64,000 bases of DNA, from assembly GCA_030323305.1 (NCBI GenBank), contig CP106741.1, positions 4,401,501-4,465,500 on the forward strand. The letters are read 5' to 3'. Both the position numbers and the translations under genes were made by a program. The notes below the pieces were generated by a model, which made no database searches, was not told the origin of the DNA, and saw only the letters and a list, made by a program, of their open reading frames with translations. The DNA is from Paenibacillus sp. CC-CFT747. GTDB lineage: Bacteria; Bacillota; Bacilli; Paenibacillales; NBRC-103111. Below are positions 44,508 through 53,522 of this stretch, in pieces; position 1 is the stretch's first letter, and each line of letters begins with the position of its first letter.

Positions 44508-45919
44508 ATGACTAAGCAGCAAATCGGTGTGGTCGGCTTGGCCGTTATGGGCAAGAACCTGGCCCTCAATATTGAAAGCAGAGGCTTCAGCGTTTCCGTT
44601 TACAACCGTTCGCCGGAGAAGACGCACGAGCTCCTTGAAGAACACAAAGGCAAAAATCTGCACGGAACCTTCAGCGTGGAGGAATTCGTTCAATCGCTGG
44701 AGACGCCGCGCCGCATCCTGATCATGGTCAAGGCCGGAAAGCCTACCGACGATACGATCAACCAGCTTGTTCCCTACCTGGATCAAGGCGACATCCTCAT
44801 CGACGGCGGAAACGCCTACTTCCCGGACACCCAGCGCCGCAACAAAGAGCTGCAGGAGAAGGGCTTCCGCTTTATCGGCACCGGCGTGTCGGGCGGTGAG
44901 GAAGGGGCACTGAAGGGCCCTTCCATCATGCCGGGCGGCCAGAAGGACGCTTACGAGCTCGTGGAGCCGATTCTCACGGCCATCTCCGCTAAAGTAAACG
45001 GCGATCCGTGCTGCACCTACATCGGCCCGGACGGGGCAGGCCACTATGTCAAGATGGTTCACAACGGCATCGAATACGGCGACATGCAGCTGATTTGCGA
45101 AGCCTACCAGCTCCTGAAAGACGTTCTGGGCTTAACGACTACGGAGCTTCATGATATCTTCGCAGAATGGAACAAGGGGAGCTGGACAGCTACCTCATCG
45201 AAATTACGACGGACATCTTTACCAAAACGGATCCCGAAACCGGCAAGCCGATGGTGGACGTTATTCTCGACACCGCGGGCCAGAAGGGCACCGGCAAATG
45301 GACGAGCCAAAGCTCCCTCGATCTTGGGGTGCCCCTGTCGATCATTACCGAGTCGGTGTTCGCCCGTTTCCTCTCGGCCATGAAGCAGGAGAGGGTCCAA
45401 GCGAGCAAGGTGCTGAGCGGACCTTCCGCTTCGCAATATGAAGGCAGCCGGGAAGAGTTCATCGAAGCGGTGCGCAAAGCCCTATACGCGAGCAAAATCT
45501 GCTCCTACGCCCAAGGCTTCGCTCAAATGCGCGCCGCCTCCGAGGAATACAACTGGAATCTCCAGTACGGCAACATCGCGATGATCTTCCGCGGCGGCTG
45601 CATCATCCGGGCCCGCTTCCTGCAGAACATCAAAGATGCCTACGACCGCGATCCGGAGCTTCGCAACCTGCTCCTGGACGAGTATTTCGGCCGGGTGGTT
45701 CAGGACTACCAGAACGCGTGGAGACAAGTCGTCGCCGTGGCGGTTACGAACGGAATCCCGGTTCCGGCCTTCGCTTCGGCTCTAGCTTACTATGACAGCT
45801 ACCGGACGGAACGCCTGCCGGCTAACCTGCTGCAGGCCCAGCGGGATTACTTCGGAGCCCATACTTTCGAACGGGTGGACAAGGAAGGCAGCTTCCACTT
45901 CGAGTGGCTCGAGAACTAG
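44508..45919 (+). CDS. gndA: 6-phosphogluconate dehydrogenase (single-base lesion)
   Basis: Decarboxylating 6-phosphogluconate dehydrogenase, about 470 residues, giving ribulose 5-phosphate, CO2 and a reduced nicotinamide cofactor. Motifs: [13 protein letters not shown] (Rossmann loop), VSGGEEGA and [12 protein letters not shown] with the catalytic Lys. The frame breaks at GGGG 45176..45179; five G gives [13 protein letters not shown]. It ends the uronate operon, so carbon enters the pentose phosphate pathway. Its stop codon shares a CTAG with the stop of the convergent small gene. Confidence 0.95.
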
Positions 45920-46226
45920 AAAGGTTGGCGGTCTTCCGGATTCGGATAGAGACCGTATGCTGCCTCCCGCAGCCAAGCCTTTAGCCGGTCCGCTTCCTGA
46001 TCGAACATGGAGCGCCGGTGAATAAGGAGCATGGCCGTTTCCGAGTAATACTGGTAATTTTGAAGAAGGCGTGGCTGAGACAGCTCCAACAACCGGGGGT
46101 CTTTCTCAGCCACCTTTTTTTGATATACTCCAGCATCCAGACAACGTCGTCCTTGCAGAGAACATGAGAAGGGCGGAGGATTTGGGCGAAGCGGTCCTCG
46201 GCGGGATTGGGCAGCAGGGCGGACAT
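45916..46226 (-). CDS. Small conserved hypothetical protein (single-base lesion)
   Basis: A protein of about 103 residues: [20 protein letters not shown], then [17 protein letters not shown], a region rich in Leu/Gln/Tyr ([19 protein letters not shown]) and [17 protein letters not shown]. Not recognised. A missing A in the T7/A7 run 46115..46121 breaks the frame; eight A restores it. AGGAGAG precedes the start. It converges on gndA with overlapping stop codons. Confidence 0.6.
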
Positions 46227-46325
46227 AATGCCTCTCCTTTCCTATGCGAAATGATAAGTCTACTACCATCATTACTATAATTCCTGTAAAATATTCATAA
46301 AAAATAGGCAGGAGCGGTTCGTCGA

Positions 46326-46833
46326 GTGAACAAGAATAACATTATTTTAATCGGGTTTATGGGGACGGGGAAAACGACCCTCGGACGACGGGTGGCCGAA
46401 CGATTGGGCTGGGCGTTTGTGGATATGGATGAAAGAATAGAAGAGAAGGAGGAAAGGGGGATCCCCTCTATATTCGAATCTCAGGGGAGGATTACTTCCG
46501 CAGGGTGGAAACGGCGGTCTTGGCCGAGCTGGCGGAAGGGACCAACCAGGTGATTTCGACGGGAGGCGGCTGTGTCTTAAGAGAAGAGAACCGCCGGCTG
46601 ATGGCAGCGGCCGGAACGATCGTGGCCCTTAAAGCCTCTGCACGGACGATCGTCGAAAGGGTTCGGGGGACGCCAACCGCCCGCTGCTGCAGGGGGACCT
46701 GGAACAGCGGGTAGCGGGCTTGCTTGAACAGCGCAAGGAGGCTTACGATTTTGCGGATCTTACCTTAATGACCGATGAACGGTCTCTGGAGGAAATGGTG
46801 GAGGAGCTGGCCGCTCTCGCAGCCGGTAAATAG
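46326..46833 (+). CDS. aroK: Shikimate kinase (two lesions)
   Basis: Shikimate kinase of about 169 residues, step five of the chorismate pathway. P-loop GFMGTGKTT at 10-18, acidic DMDERIE, GGGCV of the shikimate site. Frame breaks at GGGG 46484..46487 and G5 46665..46669; repair gives SQGEDYFRRVETAVLAELA and VRGDANRPLLQGDL. The GTG start follows AGGAGCGG. EPSP synthase (aroA) lies 530 bp to the right across the rhodanese gene. Confidence 0.92.
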
Positions 46834-46887
46834 CCCCTTGTCCCCTTCGGGCAGGCGAGCTTACGGGGGCGGCCGAGGCCTTGCGAA

Positions 46888-47189
46888 TTACAGCTTGTCC
46901 CACTCCAGCATCCCGCCGGTCATGTTCTTGAGTCCCTGGAAGCCGCTGGCCTGTAGGAAATCATAGGCACGCTTGCTCCGGTTGCCGCTCCGGCAGACCA
47001 GGATAATTTCTCCGTTCCGCTCGATCTCGGAGTGCCGTTCGGGCAAATGGCCCAAGGGAATGTGCTTGGCTCCCGGAATCATGCCTTCGGCGACTTCTTC
47101 GTCCTCCCGGACGTCGATCAGGTTGAGCTTCTCCCCTTGCGGAGACGTTCGCGAATTTCTTCGGGGGTAATGATTTGGATATCGCTCAT
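46888..47189 (-). CDS. Single-domain rhodanese-like sulfurtransferase (single-base lesion)
   Basis: A 100-residue rhodanese domain that would carry sulfur on the Cys of VCRSGNRS. LNLIDVREDEEVAEGMIPGA and GMLEWDKL are typical. A missing G (C run 47133..47136 on the plus strand) disrupts the N terminus; repair gives MSDIQIITPEEIRERLRKGE. GGAGG lies before the ATG. Partner unknown. Confidence 0.9.
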
Positions 47190-47365
47190 GGGTTACCTCC
47201 ATTAAGGTTGATGGGTGCGTCTTGGTTACGCCTTTCATCATAAGGAGGCCGACCCGTGAAGTCAAATCGGGCCTTTTTGAATTTATTCCATCCCGCCCGA
47301 AGCTGTGGTACACTGGCTGTAAAACTAGTTTACTTTATATGAGACAAAGGGAGAGTTAACCGTAC

Positions 47366-48658
47366 ATGAAGGCCATCGTCAAACCGGCAGCCCGGCTGCA
47401 GGGGGAAATCCAGGCTCTTTCCTCCAAAAATTACACGACCCGCTACCTGCTGATTGCCGCGCTGGCGGAAGGGACAAGCACCATTCATTATCCGGCCCAC
47501 AGCGAGGACAGCGATGCTATGCGCCGCTGCATCCGGGATCTGGGAGCCGTCATCGAAGAGGACGAAGAGAAAATCACGATCACTGGCTTTGGCCCTCATC
47601 CTAAGGACGTTAAAGAGCTCGACGTGGGCAATGCGGGAGCGGTGCTCCGTTTTCTAATGTCCATTGCGTCCTTCTGCCCCGAGGTCACCTTCGTCAACAA
47701 ATACCCCGCATCCCTCGGCAAAAGGCCGCATAACGACCTCATCGACTCCCTTCGCCAGATGGGGATTGAAGTGGAAGACCGGGACGGCAAGCTGCCGATC
47801 ACGATCCGCGGCGGCAAGCCGAAAGGAGGCAAAATTACCGTATCCGGTAACGTAAGCTCCCAGTTCCTGAGCTCTCTCTTGTTCATGACTCCTCTGTTGG
47901 AGGAGGACAGTGAGATCGAGGTGCTGCATGACTTGAAATCGAAGGTGATCGTAGGGCAGACGCTGGAGGTTCTGGCTCAAGCCGGAATCCAAGTGGAAGC
48001 AAGCGAGGATCTGATGCATTACCGTATTCCCGGACGCCAGTCCTACCAGGCCCAGAAATACACCGTGCAAGGGGACTATCCGGGGTCCGCGGCCATCCTG
48101 GCCGCAGCGGCGGTAACGAACTCGGATGTCGTCGTGCACCGGCTCGAAGAGAAGAGCAGACAGGGCGAACGGGCCGTGGTTGACGTACTGAAGGCCATGG
48201 GCGTTAACCTGACGCACAAGGACGGAGTGGTGCACGTTCTGGGGAACGAGAAGCTCCAGGCTGGCGAATTTGACGGGGATCACTTCACGGATGCCGTGCT
48301 TGCCATGGTAGCCGCTGCGGTTTTTGCGGAAGGAACCTCGCGCTTCTACAACGTGGAGAATCTCCGCTACAAGGAATGCGACCGCATTACCGATTACGTC
48401 AACGAGCTGCGTAAGGCAGGGGCGGATGTAGAGGAGCGGCAGAGCGAGATCATTATCCATGGGAAGCCCGAAGGAGTGGAGGGCGGAGTCGAAATCAATG
48501 CCCACTATGACCACCGGGTCATCATGGCTTTGACCGTTGTCGGGCTCCGTTCCCGTCAAGGGCTGACGATTTTGGACGCTCAGCATGTGGCCAAATCGTA
48601 TCCGCATTATTTTGAACACCTGCTTGCCCTAGGGGCCGAGATCGAATTTACGGAGTAG
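47366..48658 (+). CDS. aroA: EPSP synthase (3-phosphoshikimate 1-carboxyvinyltransferase)
   Basis: AroA of 430 residues, transferring enolpyruvate from PEP to shikimate 3-phosphate. It has the N-terminal SSKNYTTRYL (shikimate phosphate site), GNAGAVLRFL in place of the usual GNAGTAMRPL loop, and DHFTDAVLAMVAAAVFAEG near the catalytic Asp, with LRYKECDR and YDHRVIMAL in the C-terminal half. The PEP-loop substitution is unusual and touches residues linked to glyphosate sensitivity. No lesion; ribosome site GGGAGAG before ATG 47366. Confidence 0.93.
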   Translation: MKAIVKPAARLQGEIQALSSKNYTTRYLLIAALAEGTSTIHYPAHSEDSDAMRRCIRDLGAVIEEDEEKITITGFGPHPKDVKELDVGNAGAVLRFLMSIASFCPEVTFVNKYPASLGKRPHNDLIDSLRQMGIEVEDRDGKLPITIRGGKPKGGKITVSGNVSSQFLSSLLFMTPLLEEDSEIEVLHDLKSKVIVGQTLEVLAQAGIQVEASEDLMHYRIPGRQSYQAQKYTVQGDYPGSAAILAAAAVTNSDVVVHRLEEKSRQGERAVVDVLKAMGVNLTHKDGVVHVLGNEKLQAGEFDGDHFTDAVLAMVAAAVFAEGTSRFYNVENLRYKECDRITDYVNELRKAGADVEERQSEIIIHGKPEGVEGGVEINAHYDHRVIMALTVVGLRSRQGLTILDAQHVAKSYPHYFEHLLALGAEIEFTE

Positions 48659-48670
48659 AGAGGAATCCCC

Positions 48671-49489
48671 ATGAATGGAATCCGCAAAACGGTCAACTAC
48701 ACGATAAGCTTTCTGCTTCTAGCCGGTTTGGTGTTTTCCAGCGGGGTGATGAGCGTACTTCTCTATGCCAAACTGACCGGAAAGGACTGGGTGCTGTCCT
48801 GGAAGTCGGACACGGCGATAGCGTTCGCTGAAACGCTGCCCGTCCCCTCGCCCTCCCCGGCACCGGTCCGGCCGGGTTCGGCCCTTCTGGAGGTTCCTCT
48901 CATCCGCCAGAATCCGGAGCTTCCGTCAGGCTGCGAGGTGACGAGCCTCAGCATGCTACTCGCCTACTACGGTGCGAAGGCGGACAAGCTGAAGCTGGCC
49001 GCTGAAATGAAGAGGGACACTACCGAATTAAAAAGGGCACCGGACGGGACCATACTATCATGGGGCAACCCCAACGTCGGCTTCGTGGGCGAAATCACCG
49101 GGAGGGCCAAAGGTTTCGGGATTTATCATACGGCCTTGATCGAACTGATGAGGAAGTATATCCCGGATGCCGTCGATCTGACCGGAGGTTCCTTTGAAGC
49201 GTTGGAGAAACAGGTGGCATCCGGGAGTCCGGTCGTGGTCTGGACGACCATTGATTATATCGTCCCGGAGCCCGATCGCTGGGTGGTTTGGGATACGTCC
49301 CTCGGCCCGATCCGGACAACTTTCTCCGAGCATGCCGTCGTGCTCGTGGGTTATGACGAGCAGAACGTTTACGTGAACGACCCGTTGAGCGGCAAAAGCT
49401 CTTTACCGGTCAACAAAGCAGCCTTTCTGGAAACATGGGAAGCGATGGGAAAGCAGGCGCTTTCCTATCCTCCCCGCGCTACACAATAG
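48671..49489 (+). CDS. C39-family cysteine peptidase-like membrane protein
   Basis: A 272-residue protein with an N-terminal membrane anchor (TISFLLLAGLVFSSGVMSVL), a Pro/Ser linker and an extracytoplasmic C39_2 domain of the YvpB type. The catalytic triad is likely Cys in LPSGCEVTS, His in FSEHAVVLVGYD and Asp in VNDPLSG. Substrate unknown; may process cell-surface peptides. It follows aroA by 12 bp and precedes the CoA-binding gene. No lesion. Confidence 0.85.
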   Translation: MNGIRKTVNYTISFLLLAGLVFSSGVMSVLLYAKLTGKDWVLSWKSDTAIAFAETLPVPSPSPAPVRPGSALLEVPLIRQNPELPSGCEVTSLSMLLAYYGAKADKLKLAAEMKRDTTELKRAPDGTILSWGNPNVGFVGEITGRAKGFGIYHTALIELMRKYIPDAVDLTGGSFEALEKQVASGSPVVVWTTIDYIVPEPDRWVVWDTSLGPIRTTFSEHAVVLVGYDEQNVYVNDPLSGKSSLPVNKAAFLETWEAMGKQALSYPPRATQ

Positions 49490-49501
49490 GAGGGATTAAC
49501 G

Positions 49502-49924
49502 ATGAGCTTTGAGAACCCGCCGCGTGAGCGGATTAAAGAAATGTTGAGAGACGCCGGAAACATTGCGGTCGTAGGGCTTTCCGATAACCCGGAACGGGTA
49601 TCGCATATGGTGGCGGCCGCTATGCAGACACGCGGCTACCGGATCATTCCGGTTAACCCGAATGCCGGAGAGATTCTCGGTGAGAAGAGCTACCCCAGCT
49701 TGTCGGACATTCCCGAGCCGATCGACATCGTCAATGTTTTCCGCCGCAGCGAGCAAGTGGTGCCGATTGCGGAGGAAGCCGTCAAGATCGGAGCGAAGGT
49801 CTTCTGGCTGCAGCAGGGGATTGTGAACGAAGAGGCCGCCCGGATTGCTTCCGAAGGCGGGCTCGAGGTCATCATGGACCGCTGCATCAAGGTGGAGGAC
49901 GCTATCCTCCATCCCAGAAGCTAA
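49502..49924 (+). CDS. CoA-binding domain protein (YccU-like)
   Basis: A 140-residue Rossmann-like CoA-binding protein: NIAVVGLSDNPERVSHMVAA, RIIPVNPNAGEILGEKSYP, and VFWLQQGIVNEEAARIA. Family members bind CoA; function is not defined. AGGAGGG precedes the ATG, and the stop overlaps the thiE start (TAATG). No lesion. Confidence 0.9.
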   Translation: MSFENPPRERIKEMLRDAGNIAVVGLSDNPERVSHMVAAAMQTRGYRIIPVNPNAGEILGEKSYPSLSDIPEPIDIVNVFRRSEQVVPIAEEAVKIGAKVFWLQQGIVNEEAARIASEGGLEVIMDRCIKVEDAILHPRS

Positions 49925-50574
49925 TGAGGGAAGCAGACATTCGGAAGCAGCTTGCCGTTTACCTGGTGATGGGATTGGAGCCTGTACTCGGGCGAAGCCC
50001 GATCGAGTTGGCCGAGGAAGCTCTCTCCGGGGGCGTGACCATGCTTCAGTTGAGAGAGAAAAACCTTCCGCTGTCCGAGGTGCTCGAGACCGGCAGGGAG
50101 CTGAGGGAGCTGTGCCGAAAGCACGGGGTCCCCTTTCTCGTGAATGACCGCGTCGATGTGGCCCTTCTGCTCGACGCCGACGGCGTTCATGTCGGGCAGG
50201 AGGACATTCCCGCCGTCTATGCCCGAAAGCTGATGGGACCCGGTAAGTTCATCGGGGTATCGGCCGGAACGCCGGAGGAAGCGGAGCAGGCGGTCAGGGA
50301 TGGGGCCGATTACCTGGGGGTTGGGTCCATCTATGCGACTTCCTCCAAGGCGGATGCCGGCGAGGCCATTGGAACGGCCCTCGTTTCCGAAATCAAGGAG
50401 CGCTGGAACGTTCCTCAGGTCGCAATCGGCGGGATTACTGCTGGCAATGCAGGTCCCGTCATTCAAGCCGGAGCCGACGGAGTGGCCGTGATTTCCGCCA
50501 TAACGCGGAGCACGGACCCCCGGGAGGCGGCTGCGATATTGAAGAAGTCCGTCATGCCTGCCAGATTTTCATAA
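49924..50574 (+). CDS. thiE: Thiamine phosphate synthase
   Basis: ThiE TIM-barrel enzyme of 216 residues that joins the pyrimidine and thiazole phosphates to thiamine phosphate. Seen: VTMLQLREKN, FLVNDRVDVALLLDADGVHV, GQEDIP, GADYLGVGSIYAT and VAIGGITAGN. Starts in the stop of the preceding gene. A terminator hairpin follows. No other thi gene is here. No lesion. Confidence 0.95.
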   Translation: MREADIRKQLAVYLVMGLEPVLGRSPIELAEEALSGGVTMLQLREKNLPLSEVLETGRELRELCRKHGVPFLVNDRVDVALLLDADGVHVGQEDIPAVYARKLMGPGKFIGVSAGTPEEAEQAVRDGADYLGVGSIYATSSKADAGEAIGTALVSEIKERWNVPQVAIGGITAGNAGPVIQAGADGVAVISAITRSTDPREAAAILKKSVMPARFS

Positions 50575-50604
50575 TCAGCCATTCAGCTGCAGAAGCAGCG
50601 TGGA

Positions 50605-50628
50605 GACCGCCCCTTATGGGCGGTTTTT
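50605..50628 (+). terminator. Rho-independent terminator after thiE
   Basis: ACCGCCC and GGGCGGT pair around a short loop, followed by five T. Confidence 0.9.
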
Positions 50629-50757
50629 GCGTAAGTGGGAAAGGGGAGGGACAGATCTTTCCAGAAATAAAAAGCAGGGAGGGAGCCGACAATAAAAAAG
50701 GCTTCCTGCGGGCTGCTGGCAGACCCGGGAGGACTACCCATCTAGGAGGACACCCCC

Positions 50758-51500
50758 ATGTTCCAACAACAAACCGGTTCCAACCAAGGCCGCAGTTCCA
50801 AGATGAACGCGTTCCAGCCAACCGGATATGTGCAATCCAGCTACAAGCAGAACCAACAAGCTCAATCGGGCACCCGTGGACAAAGCTATGGGATGAGCCA
50901 AGGAGCGCAATCCTTCCATACTTCCAGCTACAAAGGTAATCAACAAGGGCATGACACTTACCTGCGTGCCGACTCCCAGAAGCCGGCTCAATCCGGCTAC
51001 AGCTCGATGGGAAGCCAAAGCTTCACGTCGATGAGCAGCAAGGAGCTTCCTTTGGCCAAAACCAAAGCCAAGGAACGCAATCCTTCCATGCTTCGAACTA
51101 CAAGGGAAACCAGCAAGGACATGACGCTTACCTGGGTGATTCCCAGAAGCCGTCTCAATCCGGTTACAGCTCGATGGGAAGCCAAAGCTTCACGTCGATG
51201 AGCAGCCAAGGCAGCCAAAACCAAGGAACGCAATCGTTCCATGCTTCGAACTACAAGGGAAACCAACAAGGACATGACGCTTACCTGGGCGATTCCCAGA
51301 AGCCGGCTCAATCCGGTTACAGCTCGATGGGAAGCCAAAGCTTCACGTCGATGAGCAGCCAAGGAGCTTCCTACGGCCAGAACCAAAGCCAAGGAACGCA
51401 ATCGTTCCATGCTTCGAACTACAAGGGAAACCAGCAAGGGCATGATGCTTCCCTGCGTGCCGATTCCCAGCAAGCTAACCAGTCCGGTTCTACTTTCTAA
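50758..51500 (+). CDS. Gln/Ser/Gly-rich tandem-repeat protein (single-base lesion)
   Basis: Low-complexity hydrophilic protein of about 247 residues without signal peptide or membrane segment, built from an N-terminal lead and four imperfect repeats. Each unit includes QSFHASNYKGNQQGHD, DSQKPAQSGYSSMG and SQSFTSMSSQG; units start at 50908, 51078, 51231 and 51399, with steps of about 57, 51 and 56 codons. Lys, Gln, Ser, Asn and Gly dominate and Cys is absent. A missing C at 51039 splits the frame. GGAGGAC precedes the ATG; a strong terminator follows. No family is recognised; a spore, coat or disordered stress protein is possible. Confidence 0.75.
50908..51480 (+). repeat. Four tandem coding repeats (about 153-171 bp each)
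   Basis: Imperfect direct repeats begin at 50908, 51078, 51231 and 51399 (the fourth is shorter). Copies two to four are nearly identical over most of their length, including long exact matches such as TTCCATGCTTCGAACTACAA, suggesting recent duplication. They lie within one gene and are in frame once a lost C is restored. Confidence 0.9.
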
Positions 51501-51521
51501 TTTCTTTCTCTGGTTGAAGAA

Positions 51522-51554
51522 GACGGCGGCCCTTAAAGGGGTCCGCCGTTTTTT
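51522..51554 (+). terminator. Rho-independent terminator after the repeat-protein gene
   Basis: GACGGCGGCCC and GGGGTCCGCCGT pair with a small bulge around TTAAA, followed by six T. Confidence 0.9.
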
Positions 51555-51627
51555 CGTAAGCGGGATAAAGCTTTACAAAAGGAAGGACAAAGCTTACCAT
51601 CGTTAATAGAAAGGAGGAGGTTTACGT

Positions 51628-53522
51628 TTGAACTGGATGGGCAACCTGCAGCAGCTGGGCCGCTCCCTTATGATGCCTACAATCGCACTCCCGGTGGCCG
51701 CTCTCCTCATTCGCTTAGGGACTCTCCCTTGGCAAGGCGGCCGATTGGAGCAATTCGGCGATATCCTTTATTTTGCGGGCCAATCGATTTTTACTTATCT
51801 GCCTTTTCTGTTTGCTGTCGGTGTAGCCCTGGGCCTTACCGAAAGTGCAGGCATTGCCGGTATGTCCGCTTTGTTCAGCTATTTTCTGTTTACACAAATC
51901 ACCCAGAAATTTATCGGTCCCGATCTGCAGTTTGGAGTAACCGGCGGGATCGTTATCGGTATATTGGCCGCCCTCTGTTTTCACCGTCTTAAGAATGTCC
52001 AGCTTCCCGAATCGATTCAATTCTTTGGCGGCGCCCGCCTGGTTCCCCTTGTCATGGGCCTGGTGTCGGTGATCGTCTCCCTGCTGGCAGTGGCGGTCGG
52101 CCCCTATGTGGCGGATGCTCTCGTTTTCATGGGAGAAGGACTCCTGTCCATGGGAGGCTTTGGTACGTTTCTATACGGGGTCGTTCACCGGCTTCTCGTT
52201 CCTTCTGGCCTGCATCACATCCTTAACAATGTGTACTGGTTTCAGCTCGGGGCCTTCAAGAGACCCGACGGCTCCTATGTTTTCGGCGACCTTCCCCGCT
52301 TCTTTGCGGGGATCCGACAGCCGGAATCTTCATGGCCGGACTGTATCCGATTATGATGTTCGCCCTTCCGGCCATCGCTCTGGCCATTATCCAGGAAGCC
52401 CGCGAAGACCTCAAGCCGAAGATCAAGGTTACCTTCCTAACGGCGGCTCTGGCCTGTTTCCTGACCGGGGTAACGGAGCCGATCGAATTTGCGTTCCTGT
52501 TTGTGGCGCCTTACTTGTTCGTCATTCACGCGATTCTTTCCGGCTTTGCCATGTGGATTACCTATACGCTGAACATTCATCACGGATTCTCTTATTCGGC
52601 GGGAGCTATCGACTATATCGTCAATCTCCATCTGTCGGTCAACGGGCTTTGGCTCGTACCCATCGGCCTGGTCTACGGATTCGTTTACTATTACTTGTTC
52701 CGGTGGGCGATCCGGCGGTTTCGGATTCCGACTCCCGGAAGGGAGGAGGGTTCGCAGCTTGAGGAATGGGCCGGGGACATTCCTTACCGCTCTCCCCTTA
52801 TCCTGCAGGCATTGGGCGGCAAAAATAACATCAAGACGATGGAGGCCTGCATCACCCGGCTTCGGATTACGCTGGAGAACGAGAAGCTGCTGGACATTTC
52901 CGCCTTGAAGCACCTGGGCGCCGCCGGGGTGATCCGGCTCGGCGGGGGAAACATTCAGGTCGTGTTCGGGACCTATTCGGAGCTGATCCGCGAGGAAATC
53001 ATGAAGGTTTCCCGGAAAGATCTGCAGCAGGTGCCGTTCCACTCCCCGATGCAGGGAAGGATGATTCCCCTCGAGGAGGTACCCGATCCTATTTTCGCCC
53101 AACGGATCGTAGGCAACGGAGTCGCGTTCATGCCGGAAAAAGGAGAACTGGTTTCTCCCGTTGCCGGGAAGATCATTCACATCTACCCGACCAAGCATGC
53201 CCTTGGGATCAAAACCGAGGAGGGGCTGGAGGTTCTCTTACATATCGGAATCGATACGTCCCAGCTTCAGCCCAAATGGTTTACCGCCTATGTCAAGGAA
53301 GGGGATATGGTGACGGCCGGCCAGCTTCTCGTAAGGTTCAATTTTGAGAAGATTAAGAAGCACAGCAAGTCGCTGGCTACTCCTATGCTTATCACCAATC
53401 CGGACATGGTCAAGTCATGGAGCTTTGCCCCGTTCAAGGCCGTCAAGAAAGGGCAGGCCTCCGTTTTTTCCGTCATATTGAAGGACGAAGCTCTGCAGGC
53501 AGGAGGGATCAAAAATGGGTAG
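51628..53522 (+). CDS. Glucose/N-acetylglucosamine-type PTS EIICBA (single-base lesion)
   Basis: PTS permease of about 631 residues that imports and phosphorylates a hexose. Order: EIIC (about ten membrane segments, LGRSLMMPTIALPVAALLIR to HHGFSYSAGAIDYIVNLHLS), EIIB with phospho-Cys in MEACITRLR, and EIIA with phospho-His in VLLHIGIDTSQ. The frame breaks at GGGG 52308..52311; five G gives FAGDPTAGIFMAGLYP. TTG start after AAGGAGGAGG. Substrate is glucose or GlcNAc; sequence does not settle it. Overlaps ptsI by 8 bp. Confidence 0.9.

Noticed and set aside
50908..51480. CRISPR-like array
   Set aside because: The units are 153-171 bp, in frame and encode one Gln/Ser-rich protein; there are no 20-40 bp repeats with unique spacers.
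51555..51627. GlcT-type antiterminator RNA before the PTS gene
   Set aside because: Only a weak AAAGCTTT/AAAGCTTA pairing is seen, and the nearby strong terminator belongs to the preceding gene.
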